From the NCBI GenBank assembly GCA_023055355.1, contig JALJCS010000034.1, positions 1,750,001 to 1,814,000 of the forward strand: DNA of 64,000 bases, written 5' to 3'. How positions within the stretch are numbered: the first letter of the stretch is position 1; every line of letters starts with the position of its first letter. The notes beneath the pieces are model-generated. The model ran no database searches and had not been told where the DNA came from. It saw only the letters and a list, made by a program, of their open reading frames with translations. Position numbers and translations under genes: made by a program. The DNA is from Agelaius tricolor. Taxonomy: Eukaryota; Chordata; Aves; Passeriformes; Icteridae. Positions 14,245-27,700 of the stretch are shown piece after piece.

Positions 14245-14628
14245 TGTCACAGACATCTTTGATGGAAAAGCCTTTCCTTAGGGTTTTTCCTCCTGGGAAG
14301 CTGAGAGGCCTCAGGAACAAAATGTAAACATTGATTATCTGCTGTTGTGGAATGCAACAGGTGGATCTGGGATTGGCCCATGTTGGATGTTTGTAATTAA
14401 TGGCCAATCACATCCAGCTGGCTCAGGCAGAGAGTCCGAGCCACAAACCTTTGTTGTCATTCTTTCCTATTCTATTCTTAGCCAGCCTTCTGAGGAAATC
14501 CTTTCTTCTATTCTTTTAGTATAGTTCTAACAAACATATATCATAAAATAATAAATCAAGCCTTCTGAAACATGGAGTCAGATCCTCGCCTCTTCCCTCA
14601 TCCAAGAACCCCTGTGAACACTGTCACA
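14245..14628 (+). mobile_element. Solo LTR of an endogenous retrovirus
   Basis: 384-bp element beginning TGTCACAGAC and ending CACTGTCACA, with TG...CA termini. A near-perfect 6-bp target duplication flanks it (GTGTCC before, GTGTCT after). An AATAAA lies at 14,550-14,555 near the expected R region, so it reads on the + strand. No gag, pol or env sequence adjoins it, so this is a solo LTR. It resembles passerine ERV LTRs that I recall; a 6-bp duplication suggests an ERVK-like integrase. It interrupts the GC-rich minisatellite that continues to its right. Confidence 0.75.
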
Positions 14629-14649
14629 GTGTCTCAGCATGTCTGTCTG

Positions 14650-14905
14650 CATGGGCTCTGCTCTGCTGTGTCCCTGCATATCTGCATGCATGGGCTCTGC
14701 TCTGCTGTGTCCCTGCCCGCATGGGCTCTGCTCTGCTGTGTCCCTGCATGGGCTCTGCTCTGCTGTGTCCCTGCCCGCATGGGCTCTGCTCTGCTGTGTC
14801 CCTGCCCGCATGGGCTCTGCTCTGCTGTGTCCCTGCCCGCATGGGCTCTGCTCTGCTGTGTCCCTGCCTGCATGGGCTCTGCTCTGCTGTGTCTCTTCCT
14901 GGGCT
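14650..14905 (+). repeat. Minisatellite, about 31-bp unit, eight copies
   Basis: Eight copies of a GGGCTCTGCTCTGCTGTGT core, at about 14,653, 14,692, 14,723, 14,750, 14,780, 14,811, 14,843 and 14,874, with spacing mostly 27-32 bp. Related degenerate copies lie left of the LTR (14,165-14,244: GCACGGGCTCTGCTCC). All frames stay open on both strands, so the long open frames here are repeat artefacts and not genes. Confidence 0.9.
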
Positions 14906-15235
14906 CTGCAGCCTGCCGGGACCTGCCTCCCTGTGCTCCTGCGGCTGTCCCCGGCTGCCTGAGCGCAGCTCTCCCTGTGCCTCGCTTGCCTGGCCGTGGG
15001 AGGGGATGCGGGATGCGTTGTGTGCGGCGGGGCTGGCGGCATTTGAAGATGACTGTGCTCGTGGTGAGCTGAGGACTCCGTCGTTTCCCTCTGTCAGCCT
15101 GCCTGACACTTGCACCGGGGAGGAAAAGCTGTTGCCTTCGTGGCTTCAGCGAAGGGAAATAAAGCGCCGCTTCAAGTCAGTGGGAGTGGGGATCGCTTTG
15201 CAGATGTCAGGTCCTTAAAAATGGCCTCACTTAAA
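14906..15235. other. G+C-rich flank of the minisatellite
   Basis: Moderately CpG-rich unique sequence following the array. A second G+C-rich, CpG-containing stretch lies at 15,510-15,640. No exon with mastermind similarity is seen. A regulatory role is possible but unsupported. Confidence 0.35.
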
Positions 15236-18200
15236 ATATATATGGAGTGAAGTAAATGGATTTTTCTCTTAAAGGAGGGGCTTGTACCCTTGCATGGTGT
15301 TGGATTTCCTCCCCCCGCCGAAATCCAGGCAGAATGCTGTGCTCTGAAGGAAAGGTCTTTAAAAACAAAACAAAAGGCAGCTGTCAATTTAATCCAAGCT
15401 CCCTGATAAAATTCCAGCAGAGTTCCTTTTCTCAGAGATGAAATAAGAACCCTGGCAGGCCCTCTTGACTGGCCACATAAATCATGTGTGGTAATTGCTC
15501 TGAGAAAGACGAGCGGCTCTTGGGCGCAGGGCGGGGGGAAGGCGCCCGCCCGCAGCCGCTGCACGGCGCCGCAGGTACCCCGGCTGGAACGGGGGACCCT
15601 GCAGCAGGGTGGGTGGGTGGGTGCCGCACACCCGAGGATGAATGATAGGGCTTCCTGCTGCCTTCCCTTTGTTGTTGGTCCTGCTTCTAATTGCCCTAGA
15701 GGGATTAGAAGTCAGGCGGTGGGGGAGGATTTGGGGAAGGAGGGGCTGAGAAGGAGAGGGGGAGGGAAGGATGAAGGCGCGGGGAAGGTGGAGAGAATGA
15801 GATGGAGGTGAGAGGAAGAAGGAAGAGATTGATTTAAGTGGCTGGCGTTTAGTGCAGTGGGGCACAATTTCAATTAGCTAATATCTCCTTGGGTTGGTAC
15901 ATGACTCTGCATGCTCCTTGTTGCTCCAATTAGGAGTAGAACGGCAATAAAAAGCAGAGCGCCAGGCTCTGGTGTCAGCTTTTTTGGCTGCAGCAGTGCA
16001 GGGGGACAGCTGCTCCAGGAAGCCGCAGAGCTGTGATTGCACTTTCCCTGGGAACTCTTAAAGATGGGGATAATAAAATAACAGGGATGTGAAGCAGCAC
16101 TACAGGAGTGGCCACCGGCCACAAACTCCACAAAAAAGGGCATTGCTCGATGCAATCCTTCGCTTTCACGGTAGAAGCAGCGGGGTGTAGTTGTTATCAT
16201 ATTTAGTCTAAATCTGCAACTGCTGCTGCAAAATGAGCTTTTCTTAAGCGTTTGTCAAGCCCCAGTGGTCTGAGTAGTGTTGGAGGCATAGCTGTGGCTA
16301 AGAATAAAAAAGTAAATTATATATAAAATAGAGTCAGTTCATATGAACAAGGGAGCTAAAGGTGACAGGCATGAGGACCAGAGTGGGAGCCTGGAGGTCT
16401 GGCTTATGTTCCTCTTCTGCCACTGGACCAGACTCCCCTCCCCTGAGCCCACCACCCCTTGGAGCCCTCCTGGAGCAGCCTCTGGGTTATGGGAGGGATA
16501 TGTGAGCTGGGCAGCAGAGTTGCATGGTGGCACAAGAGCCACTGCTGTGGGAGCAGTGACATGCTGGCTTTCAGCATCTCATAAGTGTGCTGCTGCTTCT
16601 CTGTGTGAGCCTGCTGCCTTGCAGGTGAGTATTGCTGTTCAGCAGTTTAGCTTGAAAATACAACCTGCGCCAATTGGTTCTGTGGCACCCGCTTGTTCTG
16701 CTGATCTCCACAGGGGAAGCCCACTGCCATTCCTAGAGCAGAGCCAGAGCTGCCATGGCCTCTTTTCCTTGCCACAAACAAGCTGCTCTGCCAGTGTGTC
16801 AGACATCTCATTCCCTTCCTTTTGTGTGGGCATGGAGCCCAGCTGCTGAGCGCATGCTGCAGTCTCTCTCTGAGCAGGGCCCGAAGAGAAAGGCTGAGGA
16901 ACAAAGGAGTGCAGCCAGCATGGCTGACTGGCAGCTGGAGTCAGGCTCCCAGACAGGTTGCTTGTGCTGTTCCCAGCACAGTCTCTGGGCTGAGAAGAGG
17001 GGACAAAGATGTGCTCACTGTACATTCCCCTGCTGCTCATTCCCAGGTGCCACAAGTGCCAAGCTCTGGGAATGGCCCTCAGAGCCCGTAGCATGCCCCA
17101 CTTTTTGGGTTGCCACTTCCATGCCCTTCAGGCACTCCTCTCTCTCTTTAAAAACACACAGGTACTTGCAACAGAGAGAAAAAAAATTAGTTTATGGGGG
17201 GGAAATTGTTTGTGAGTGGGAATGAGTCAAGGTGTGTGGGAGAACAACTGCAAAGGTTTGGCACATGGCCTTACACGTGTGTGTGTGTGTTACACACATG
17301 TGCATACCTGACAGGGTCTGTATTGAAGCAGACTGTGCTAAGAACCTCAGCCACCCTCCCTCCTTCTGAGGAGGGCCTTGGCCTGGAAACGTGTGTGAGT
17401 TAATGTGCAGCAGCAGAGGAAGTTGCTGTGCCCGGCTGTCATCCATCCCTGATCCCAAAGTAGCTGCCCTTGGAGCAAGAGCCACTTAATCATTTTTGAA
17501 TCAGCTCCTGAGCAGCCATAGCTCACAGCCCAGCACATTAAGGTGAACTGGCACAGACTGCAGTTGGCCTTAATGGGCTGCAGCCGTGCAGGAGAGGCTT
17601 TTCCAGCAATGAAGCTCTCCCTGTCACACAGGTGGGGAGTGTAGTGGGATGGACACAGCCCCAGGCTCATCAGTCAGTGCTGGAGAGCTCACTGGCAGAG
17701 GGAAGGGGAGTGAGCGAGCTTGCCTGCTGCAGCAGAGTGCAGGGATTTTAGCCTGCTTCCCACACACGCTGGGCCAAGCCTGGGGAGCCCTCCTGGCACA
17801 GCCCCCCTCTGTCATCACCACTGGTTGTGCCAACAGCACCAGTTAGTGATGGGGTTATCCTCCTAATTATCAGAAAGGAAGGAGTTGGTTTCCCTTTTAG
17901 GAAAACTGGGACACAAAGAGGTAAAGAGCCAAGAGTGAAGTAGTTTGGGATAAAGATCTCTGTGTCAGCAGTGGCATCCTACTATTTCTCTAGTACACAC
18001 TTCTTGCTTTCTTAAACCCTCTGCTTCATTCTAATCAGTTCTGCATGAAAAGTACATACTGTCTTGCAGGTACAGCATTCAGTTTCCTGTTCCATTTATT
18101 CTCCCAATTGCTTACATTTTTCTTTTCTGTTCTTACCACTTGTGTAAAATGTATTAAACTACATTTCCTGCTGTTTAAAAATGAACCAGAATTAAAAAGC

Positions 18201-21200
18201 ACCTTGCCTTTGAGGTGAAGCTGTTAGAAATCATAAAATGGTGTTCAAATATCTGCACCCACATTCTGTTTCATGGTGGGTCGCAGTTCTAAGGAAGCTG
18301 CTGACTGGGTGGAAAAACTGGCAGTTCCCATGTGGTGTGATGGGGAAGGGCTGATTTCCTACCCTGCAGCCCTTAGGACAGACGTGATGAAACCCCTTGT
18401 GTCACTTAGTGAGGACTGTCACCTCGGGGGCCACCATCCCACCCTTGCAGCCAGGCTCAGTGATGCTGAGGGCTGGCATGGGAGAGGGGGTGAACTGTGC
18501 CTGCTCCCTGCTCCAGCCTCTGGACAGCCTCACTGGGAGCTGCACTGAGTCACTGGCAGCTCTCCCTGATGGTGAGAGAGTGGTTCCAGTCTCTCTGGGG
18601 GAGAGACAGAGGGTGAGGCACTGTGGGAGCTCCCAGTCAGAGGGAAAAGGAGGACAGCCTGGAGAGAGGGCCTGTCTCTTTCTCCTAGCAGTTCCAGAAG
18701 CCATCCCAGGGCCAGCTGCCAGGTGTTTCATTGGTTACACTGCTGAATGCAGGGATGCTGCTTCACAGGATGGCTGTCCAGAAAACTGGGCTAGATTCCC
18801 CCATAGACCCAGGCTGCTGCACTTACCTCCCAGGTACCTCCCAGAGAGCTAAAGAGTGCTCCTTTGTGAATAAAGCTCTGGGACACCTTCACTGAAAGTG
18901 TAGAATAATCTACATCTCTTTTACAGTTAAATGTGTGATCATTCCTGTTAACTGATGCATTGTAACCCCTTCAAGTGCTTCTGAGTCATGGTAAAGTTGT
19001 TTCCTTACTTGCTGGATTTTAAAATAATCTTTGTCTCTTCCTGAAGACTTTACTAGGGCTCTGATTTCTACTTAGCTAGCTGACATGTCCACTTCACTGC
19101 CCTCTTGTCAGGTAGAACATTCAGAGATGCTCTCCTAGCCTGAGCCCTATGGGCTCATGAGGGCTGGTAGGATCCCAGGGGTGCTTGGATGCCTTGTGTT
19201 GATATCAATAGCAGCTCTCAGCATGCAAGCCAATGTGTGATATAAAGGTAAGCAAATGTATGCTCTCAGACCAAAGCTGGAAGCTTCCCACAGAGAATAG
19301 GATAGGATTTTTTACAGTTTAAGCTATCTCCTTTTGGAGCTACAAGCTGTGCAGGTGAGTCCCTTTGTTGCAGTGAGAGCTCTCCCTTATTTTTCCTGGA
19401 CAGCACAGAGGGTGGAACTGAGGGAAAACATTATTACATGTGCTTGGGGTCAGAGAGAAACATTGTACTGACATGAACACAAACCCCAGTCCTGTTTTTA
19501 ACCCCTATGGTGTGAAATGCATAATCCAGGGTTATCTTTCACTCAAGTGTAAGCAATCACTAAACTAAGTTTCCAGCTGTGAATGCAGCTTACCCTGTAA
19601 CTGCAGCACTTGGATGCTGACAGATGTGTTACCAGCTGACACCTGGAAAGCCAGATTGATTGGCACAAATAGAAATTCAGAGATTTATTTGAGGGTTCTA
19701 TAGGATCTTCAGAGCATCTCTTCCATTCAGGCTGTCAGTTCTGCCTTATAAGCACATCAGAAAGGTGGCTGTACAGGTTCTGCTTAGATGCAGCGTGGCA
19801 GAATTACAGTTTGTTCTAATTTTTTTACAGATATGGTAGAATAATGTCCAAGGTTTATTTCAGTTCATTGCATAAGGTTTTCTGTAAGCTACAGATCTGG
19901 AAACTGCTTGGTTAGTTCAGGGTGATATGCTGGCATATCTGGCCCCTCCTCTGAGGCTGTGCAAGGTATTAAAGCAGAGAGGCTCAGAATCTAAATGGTA
20001 TTTTAGCATGATCTATTTCATTCTGTTTTCACTGTAATGTCTTTTTAATGACAGTACAGAAATCTCTGCAAGGTGTACTTTCCACCTGTATCTCCATACT
20101 CAGGTCTCATACGTTTGTACTCAGGAGGTACATCCACTTTGTTCTTCCTAACTTGGATCAAGCAGATTTTATTTGAGCACATCTCTGGCTGTGTTATGCC
20201 TTATACCTGAATAATTAGGAACTGAATTCCCAATTAGCTTGCCTTTTGCAACTGAAATCCTGTTGATTTCAACAGTATAGCTTTGTTTGAAATACGCAGT
20301 GAAACTGCTCTCCCAGTGCATCCCAGGGGAACCTTGTAATCTTATTAGGTGCACCTGCTGCCATTTCATTTTAACCTCTGAGTTTTTCCCTGAAGCATAA
20401 TGAATCCAATATTCCTCTGCCACAGAAAACCTTCCCAAATGTGCTTTGCCATCACTTTGAGGAGGAGCATACCTGCCTCTGAGGCACTGCCAGCAGCACC
20501 TCCATCCTTCACTGCCCAACCTGGAGCAGCTGGGAATCACCTCCACCTTCTGCAGGTGCTAGCAGACCCTCCTAGGTCCCATGGATGCTCGCATGACCAT
20601 TCCTGGTGTGTGTCCCAGCCCCAGAGAGGTGCTGCAGGTGCTTACGGGGAGCTGTGTGCTCCTCTCAGTCTGCAGAAACTTGACTCTAAATCTCTTCAGG
20701 TAGCTGTTAAATCAGTAATAAAGCAGGATATAAAGTGGTTTTGAAGCTTCTGGGATATTGGGCCTCCTCACTGCTGGCTTCACAGCTGTTACTTCTAATC
20801 AGCTGGGCAGACACCATAGAAATGTCAATTTTAATAAACACTCTTTCATTTCAAGCTGGGTTTAGGTTTTATTGGTGGAGAGGAGGAGCCGCTGACCTTG
20901 CAGTCTCCCATGTCAGAGCTGCTCACAGAATACATGTTGCTTCCTTCTTTGCTGCCCTCCTGTGTCCTGAAAATGGGGTTTTGGGGGGGGCAGGAGGGAA
21001 TGACATTAAGCACCTGACAAGGGACCAGCCTGAGCCCATGGACCTGGCATCCCAACCCAGCATCCCATCCTGGACAGTGCGTGGAAGCCAATGCCTTGGG
21101 AGCAATGTGAGGCCATGAGAGGGCAATGAAAAGAGCTTTCCCCAAGAGACTCTCTGAGCTTTCAGTGGTCTTCATCTCAGGGACTTCAAGCACCACCCAC

Positions 21201-24200
21201 CATGTCTCTGTGTTTAATTAGAGGTGTATAATTAGCAGTGGCTCCGTTTGGATCTCATGCTGCTTTGAGCCCAGACTGTGCCAAACTCTTTAAGTACTGT
21301 AGAGCAGCCACTTAAAAATCTGGGAATAAAAAAATGGCAGAGTCAGCATCTTGGCTTGAATCCCTGCTGGGAGTTTGACAAGGTGGGCTGAGACCTGGGT
21401 GTTGCCTTCAGGGCTCAGGTTCCTGTTTGCACCTCCCAGTCTGTGCCAGGCCATGATCTCCCCAAGAAGACTTGCCCTCAGTACCACTCTCTTGCCATAA
21501 GGCTTATCCAAGGTTTGGGGAGTGTAGCTTCGTGCAGGTACCATTTTTTATCAAAGCTGTTTGGGTTAAGGGAAGAAAAAGAAGAGGAAGAATACTGATT
21601 TGTTCATTTTTCAGCCACTGCTGTGGAATTACAGGCATGGGAATGAATCCATTCCCAGGAAGCCACTGGCAGAATTTGTTAAAGGGTATGAGATGAAGTA
21701 TTCTCAGCAAGTGGAAGTAAATCATGGTGGGAAAGAGACAGGGAGAGGGGGAAGGCCCCCATGAGCCCCATTGCAGATGCTGCCTTCTCAGCCCAGCAGC
21801 ATTCCAGGGCAGACACTGATGTGGTTTGGCTCGCAGGACTCCCACCACCACGTTCAGACCCAGGAAAAGCATTCCCCTCTCACAGTGCTGTCAGAAGCTG
21901 TTACACAAGAGGCTCTGCATGCCCATGTTCCACTTGTGCATATGCACCTCAGCATGGGGGGGAAAGCAGGCAGGGTTTTGTGCTGATCCTGGGGAATTTG
22001 GCTTCCTTTAAATTCAGGATCTCTGCTCAAACTCATTTTTTCCCCCAGCAATCCCTCTTTGTCAGGACCTCAGTATTTTCTGGAAACATGTAATATGCCT
22101 GGCCATTTCTGTCTGTTGAGGAAAATGAACGTGTGGGTTGTAATATGTATTAATTCCCTGGAGGAACATTGAACTGTTTCCTCTGCCCAGGTGGAAAAGG
22201 ATAAACACAGCCACTGACATGCTGTTTAGTCTGAAAATAGCCCACTGAATGCATAATGAAGAGCCTCCTGAGGTGTTACTCTGCATGTTAAAATGGTGTT
22301 CAGCAGCCTGTGCTGTCACACAACATAATTAGACAATAAATGTGCATCTAATCAGCCTCCCAATAGCTGACTGTCACTGTCTGGCCATTAGTATTACCTG
22401 TCTGTTCAATGGTAGCTGCAGCTTCGGGAAACAAGAACTTTGTTGGTCCCAAAAATACGTCTTATATGTGAGCGAGACAAATGAGGAACTCTACGTCTTG
22501 GCTTTGTGCTCAGTGTGCATTTCATGCTGAACAGCCCCTTGGGTTTAGCTGGTGAGGACAAAGGAAAATGAACGTTTTTCTGCCATGGGAGGATTTCTGA
22601 ATGATCAGGGGAAAGAGCACCCCATGTCCTTTGTAAGCCTAATGAAGGCAGAGCAGCTGAGGGTCCTTCAGTGAATGGTGCGGCATCTTCTGGTCCCTGC
22701 CTGCACTGAAATAAAAATCGTCCTTGATCCTTTAAAACACAAGCCAGGTTTTGAGCAAAATGGCTCAGGTTGGAGTCAATTGACAAGTGGCTTCTGCTGT
22801 TTAATTCACACCCTGGTAACAACACTTGCATGAATGATACATAGACAAGCACTTTTGTCTCTGAACGTTTGACAGCAATTAGGGCTTCACTCCAGGGCAG
22901 AACATCGTACTAACACTGGAGTGCTGGAGGAGGAGGTTAGGGTAAAGAAATTAGCCATCTGTCTGGTGGAGACTGTATCCTCCAGGAGGCAGTTGGATGT
23001 CAAGAACAGGAAAAATGTTTCCATTCTCATTGTCCCACACTTCACTTGTACACAAAGGCATGAAAGGCACATTCACTCCCAGTTATGCAGAGGTCTGCCA
23101 CCAGCCACCCCAACAAACACTCCCTGGCAGTTGCAGCAAGTGGCAGCTGAGAGCTGCCCCCCTCTGTGCTGATTGCAGAGCAGCCTGTCAGTTTGGGCTG
23201 TCCCATCACGGAGAGCTGGGAGGCAGGGACGTAGGTGTTCAGCAGGGGAGAGCAGAGCCTGACTGCAAATGAGGAGGCCAAGTGGTTCTCACAGCCCTTC
23301 ACTTCAGGCAGGAGGAGGGGTCCAGCGCAGGCTTGGGCTCCGCAGCACGTTTCTGTGCTGTGAGCCCTGGATACAGCACTGCAGCCGTGCCAGAGAGGAG
23401 CAGGCAGGTCTCATCAGCCCTGGGTGGCTCTTTGTCAGCTCACCCAGCGTGGCCGTGCTCCGCATCGCTTGGAGCGGCGCATCCATCACGCCGATGCTTG
23501 GATCCTTGATTTAAGGAGCTCCTCATTGCCGAGGACAGTCCCTGCTGGATTAGGCTGGTTGAGGGTTTAGGGAGCATGTGTTGACATTTGGTCCTGTTAG
23601 TCACACTGAGCTACACAGCCAGAGAAAACTGCCAGCTCTCTTGATGCCTGCTCTGAAGGACTCCCTCTATAATTTCTGCATGTTACTTTCTTCTTTCTTT
23701 TTTTTTTTTTAAAGAAACCAATCAGCTACAGCATTTTCCTGTCAACAATCTAGTTCTGATAAACAAAATGCCCTTGCACAAGTCCCCTAGCTTGATGATT
23801 ATAAAATTCAAATGTAGGACAATTTTTCTTGCCTAATTTTTAAATGCGTCTGTTTGTCTATAGAGAAAAGCACTTGTGAGAGAGCAAGGGGCAGCAGAAC
23901 ATGTATTTTCATTGTCTGTATTTGCCAGCTTCAGAGGGTAACTTGATTCCAAACTACTGTCATGGTAAAAAAAATACAACTCACCAGTAAAGCTGCTCTT
24001 GTCAGCCTTCCTAATTGTACCTAATTGAAAGCAAACCAGTGGGAGACTCCAAGTCAGAACTACAATTTAATAGGAAAATGAAAATAAATGCAAAAAAACC
24101 TCACTGGCTCAACCTGACAGAGAGACCTGACACCCTGTGGGTCAGGGTGTTGGCAGCAGTCCCATTGAATGGTGGCTGCAGCCCTCCTGTAGTCACAGGT

Positions 24201-24520
24201 TGGAGCCGTGATCCTGGAGCAAGGCCTGGTCTTCCTCTCAATGTCCAGTGGTGTTTATGTGGCTCTTGTCCTCTGGGAATCCAATAGATAAGGCTGCTTG
24301 TGGAGCTCCAAATCTCAGGCTATATCCAGGTAGCAATGCTTGGCTCCTCCCTCTGGGCAGAGCATCTCCCAGTGGGATGGTGTAATTTTAAGAGTCATGC
24401 AGTGAGACTTTGAGGGCCCATTAGCACAAGATATCCCCTCGAGCTATCAGGGATGAGTCATGGAAGAGATAAAGAACACTTCCCCACTTGGTTTTAACAG
24501 CTTATGGAGATGATGATGGA
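15236..24520. other. MAML3 intron, no gene seen
   Basis: Unique intronic sequence with chance open frames up to 168 codons (for example 16,343-16,849) lacking recognisable domains. A short CpG-rich patch (15,510-15,640) and a poly-T run (about 23,697-23,711) are the only notable items. Confidence 0.5.
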
Positions 24521-24757
24521 ATACTTTTTTGTTTGTTTTGTTGGTTTTGTGGGTTTCTTTGTTGTTCCTGGGGGGGAGGTTGGGTGGTTTTTGTTGTTGT
24601 TTCGATTTGGTTTCTGTTTGTTTTTGTGGGTTTTTTGTTTGTTTTTGGTGTTTTGGTTTTTGTTTTTTGGTTTTTGGGGGTTTTTTTGTTTGTTTGTTTG
24701 TTTTGGTTTTTGTTTTTTTTGGGGGGGGGTTTGGTTTGGTTTGGTTTTTTTGTGTTC
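24521..24757 (+). repeat. G/T-only low-complexity tract
   Basis: About 235 bp made almost entirely of G and T on the + strand, built from TTTTGTTTG, GGTTTTT and GGGGGG motifs, with very few A or C. The complementary strand is C/A only. Apparent Phe/Gly/Trp-rich and Lys/Asn/Gln-rich open frames are artefacts. In the MAML3 pre-mRNA this would be a U/G-rich stretch. Confidence 0.85.
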
Positions 24758-27700
24758 CATCTTACATTGTGACCTTAGACACTAATGTGCAAAGAAAGCC
24801 ACACACAATGGCTAAGGAAGGGCTCTGGTTCCCTGATGTGCCCCGGCTGACAACTGGCATCTCCCTTCCTCCAGATCCCTCACACTGATTCTTGTACATT
24901 TACTGAGTGGAAGACTGTAATGAAAGTTAACTCTCTGAAGCTTCCAAATCTCAAGCAAGACTGGCAACAGTGACAGAACTAGGAACTCCTCTGTTTCCTT
25001 CCTGGACACTCTCATGTCTGCCTTCCAAGGCTTGGCCACAGAGTTGTTCCCTTTCCCCAGTCTCACGTCTGACAGCTTCCTGCTCCTGCACTGGGCTGAA
25101 GGCTGCAAGTACTAACTTGTGGTCAGCTGGCCTGAGTTTGGACAAATCTCTTTGACTTCCTCTTGCAGCACATGGCCAGTGGCAAACCAAGTTTTCTTTA
25201 TTAACAGGAGGGACAGTCCCTGTGATTAAAAATATTTTAAATCGGCGGTGCCCATGCACACCTGCCTACCCAGCAGATGATACCTCCAGCAGATTTTTCA
25301 GGACATCCCAGCAGATGTCCCTCTCAGTTGTCCTTCCTCAGCAAATGCTTTTCTTTTTCATGGAGTCCCTCTTTGAACTTCCTCAGTTTTTGTTCTCATT
25401 CCCCCCTAATTTGTGTAGAGTCCTTCCCAAACCATTTGTTATTGGGCAGAGGCAGATGGTCAGACCTGCAGTGCTCATAGGGCACTTTTTGTCCCTCAGC
25501 AGACCCATGATCACTCATGGATGGCTTGTCAGGACTGCTTGTTTCATTCTTGGTATCCTTTAAGGAAACAAAATCATTACATTTACATAGTGAACAGTAC
25601 ATTAACCAGGACATCTTAGAGAGCTCATAGAATGTTACTGTGGCTGTTCTAGGGAAGGAGGATCCAGAAACCAGCCTGGCACAGAGATCCAACAGGACAC
25701 TTCCTGCACCTTGTATGAAAGTCACAGATTTAGTATTTCACAGATTTAGTATTTCAGAGCAAAGTTTGATAGGGCCATCTTCTTCTTACCCAGTTGTTAG
25801 GATTTAAATACATATTCCAGGAGCAGTCAGTACCTAAAATAAGTGGAGGACTGATGTGAAATCCTCTGACCTCTTACAGTCCTTCACAGCCCTTGGCAGA
25901 AAGGAGCAGGGAAACCAAAAGATTAAATGTACAATAATGACAGTAGAATATTTAGAAAAAAATGGGAAAAGAAAGTAAAGGAGAAGGAGAGAAATTTTAT
26001 TACTTGTTTCCTTTTGTAGCTTGGATTTGGTTTGGATCTGCTCTTTGGTTCATCTGCTCTTGCTGCCACTGCCACCAGTATTTATTATTCATTATTTTAG
26101 CACAGTTAAGGAAAAATAGTTGAAATAAACTCAAGAGCATGACACTGGGTAACAAATGATTTTGAATTCTGCCCTCCAGCATAAAGTTTGAGATTCACAT
26201 TTCAAAGGCTATATAGATGGAAGATCCCACTGTGGATGAAAATAAAATCCAGCTGGTGGGTACGTGGATCTGTAAATAGATCCTGGTGGGATTCTTTTCC
26301 TAACCAATCTGGCTGCTGAAACTCTCAGTAGCCTGGACCTGAACACAAGCACAGTTCTGTTTCCTGACACAGGTACTTATTGAGAGGTTTACTGCTGTAC
26401 CCAGCGATTAAGGATGTTGACAAACCTGAATTATGAGTGAGATTATTACTTCAGATGAGCCCAGAACTGCAACAGGGCTTTGAGCTGTGCAGCTTCTCCT
26501 GGCACCTCCTGCCTGTACCCGCTGGCATGTGCCCCCCTCATTGGGCTGGGACCCAGCAAGCTTGGGGCATGTTGGAAAGCTTCTGATGAAGCTCATCAGA
26601 AGGAGGCTTGTAGGGAAGACAGCATTCCCTATTGTGAGATGGCGAGGCAGTTTTACTCCAGAGAGCCTCTGAGGAGGCTCCTGTCCCAGCAGCCATGCGA
26701 ATGAAAGACCACAGGAAAAGGCTGCTTGGGAAAAAACACCCACCACGTTTTTCCTTTGTACCCACTTGGCCTTTCCTCTTTCAGACGTGAAAGAAAGAGC
26801 TGGCAGAGGATGCCTTCCCTTCCTGCAAATGAGATTTCAACACCCAAAGAAGTTGACAGTGTCCCTCTCTTGTACTCTGACACAGTGGAAAGCTTCAACT
26901 TAGCCCTGGTGGTTATGCCATAATTGTCTGAACTGATCCAGGGGGAAGCTGTGGAAAAGTGACACATGTATCCTTTTTTTTTTTAATGTCACTCATCCAA
27001 TTGGCTTTGAACAAGAGCACTCCCCAGGCCGTCTCTAGAAGGACCTGTCTGCTAATGGGCACATATCACAAACTTCTTGATCACCTCCTCTTCCCAGGCC
27101 TTTTATTGTTTGTTAAGGAGCATTGATGTGCTGCAAGATGGTCTCGTTACAGTAATTCCAGTGTGTTGGACTAAAAAGTCCTCATGGGAGCTGGGAGATG
27201 AGCTAGCTGATCTTCTCCATCACTGCCTTCTGTGATTCCATGTCGTTTGTGTGTGACACTTCTCTAAACACTGCCCTTAGAGAGCACTGCTGGCAGTACA
27301 GGTCTGAAATGCTGGGATTATGCAAGGAAAGGCTTTCTAGTTCAAAGCAAATCACATAATAGAAGGTGCAGACGGCTTAACCAAAGCAGGGGTTTTGCAG
27401 TCTAAGCATGTGGTGGTACTCAGGGGACTGTGGCTCAGCTCCCATTGTCTGCCACTCAGGTTGTGGCTTGGCATGGCAGCCCTGTGAGAGCATGGTGCCT
27501 TGCTCTGCAGAGAGCTGTCACCACGCTGAAGAGCCGCCCCAGGAGAGCAGGCTGCTGAGCAGCATCATACCCTGGAACACGCTCTGGCAGCTGGACCAGA
27601 GCCTTGGTGCAGAAGGGCTCCATCCCTTCCTCAGCTCTTCCACTCGTGGGTGACCTCTGGGGTTACTCCCTGCTTGGGGGGATCTCCTGTTCACTAAACT

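Noticed and set aside
14572..15115. Open frames of up to 166 codons on both strands with repeated HGLCSAVSLP- and HSRAEP-type peptides
   Set aside because: They are translations of the 31-bp minisatellite. All frames are open on both strands, and no start context or conserved domain exists.
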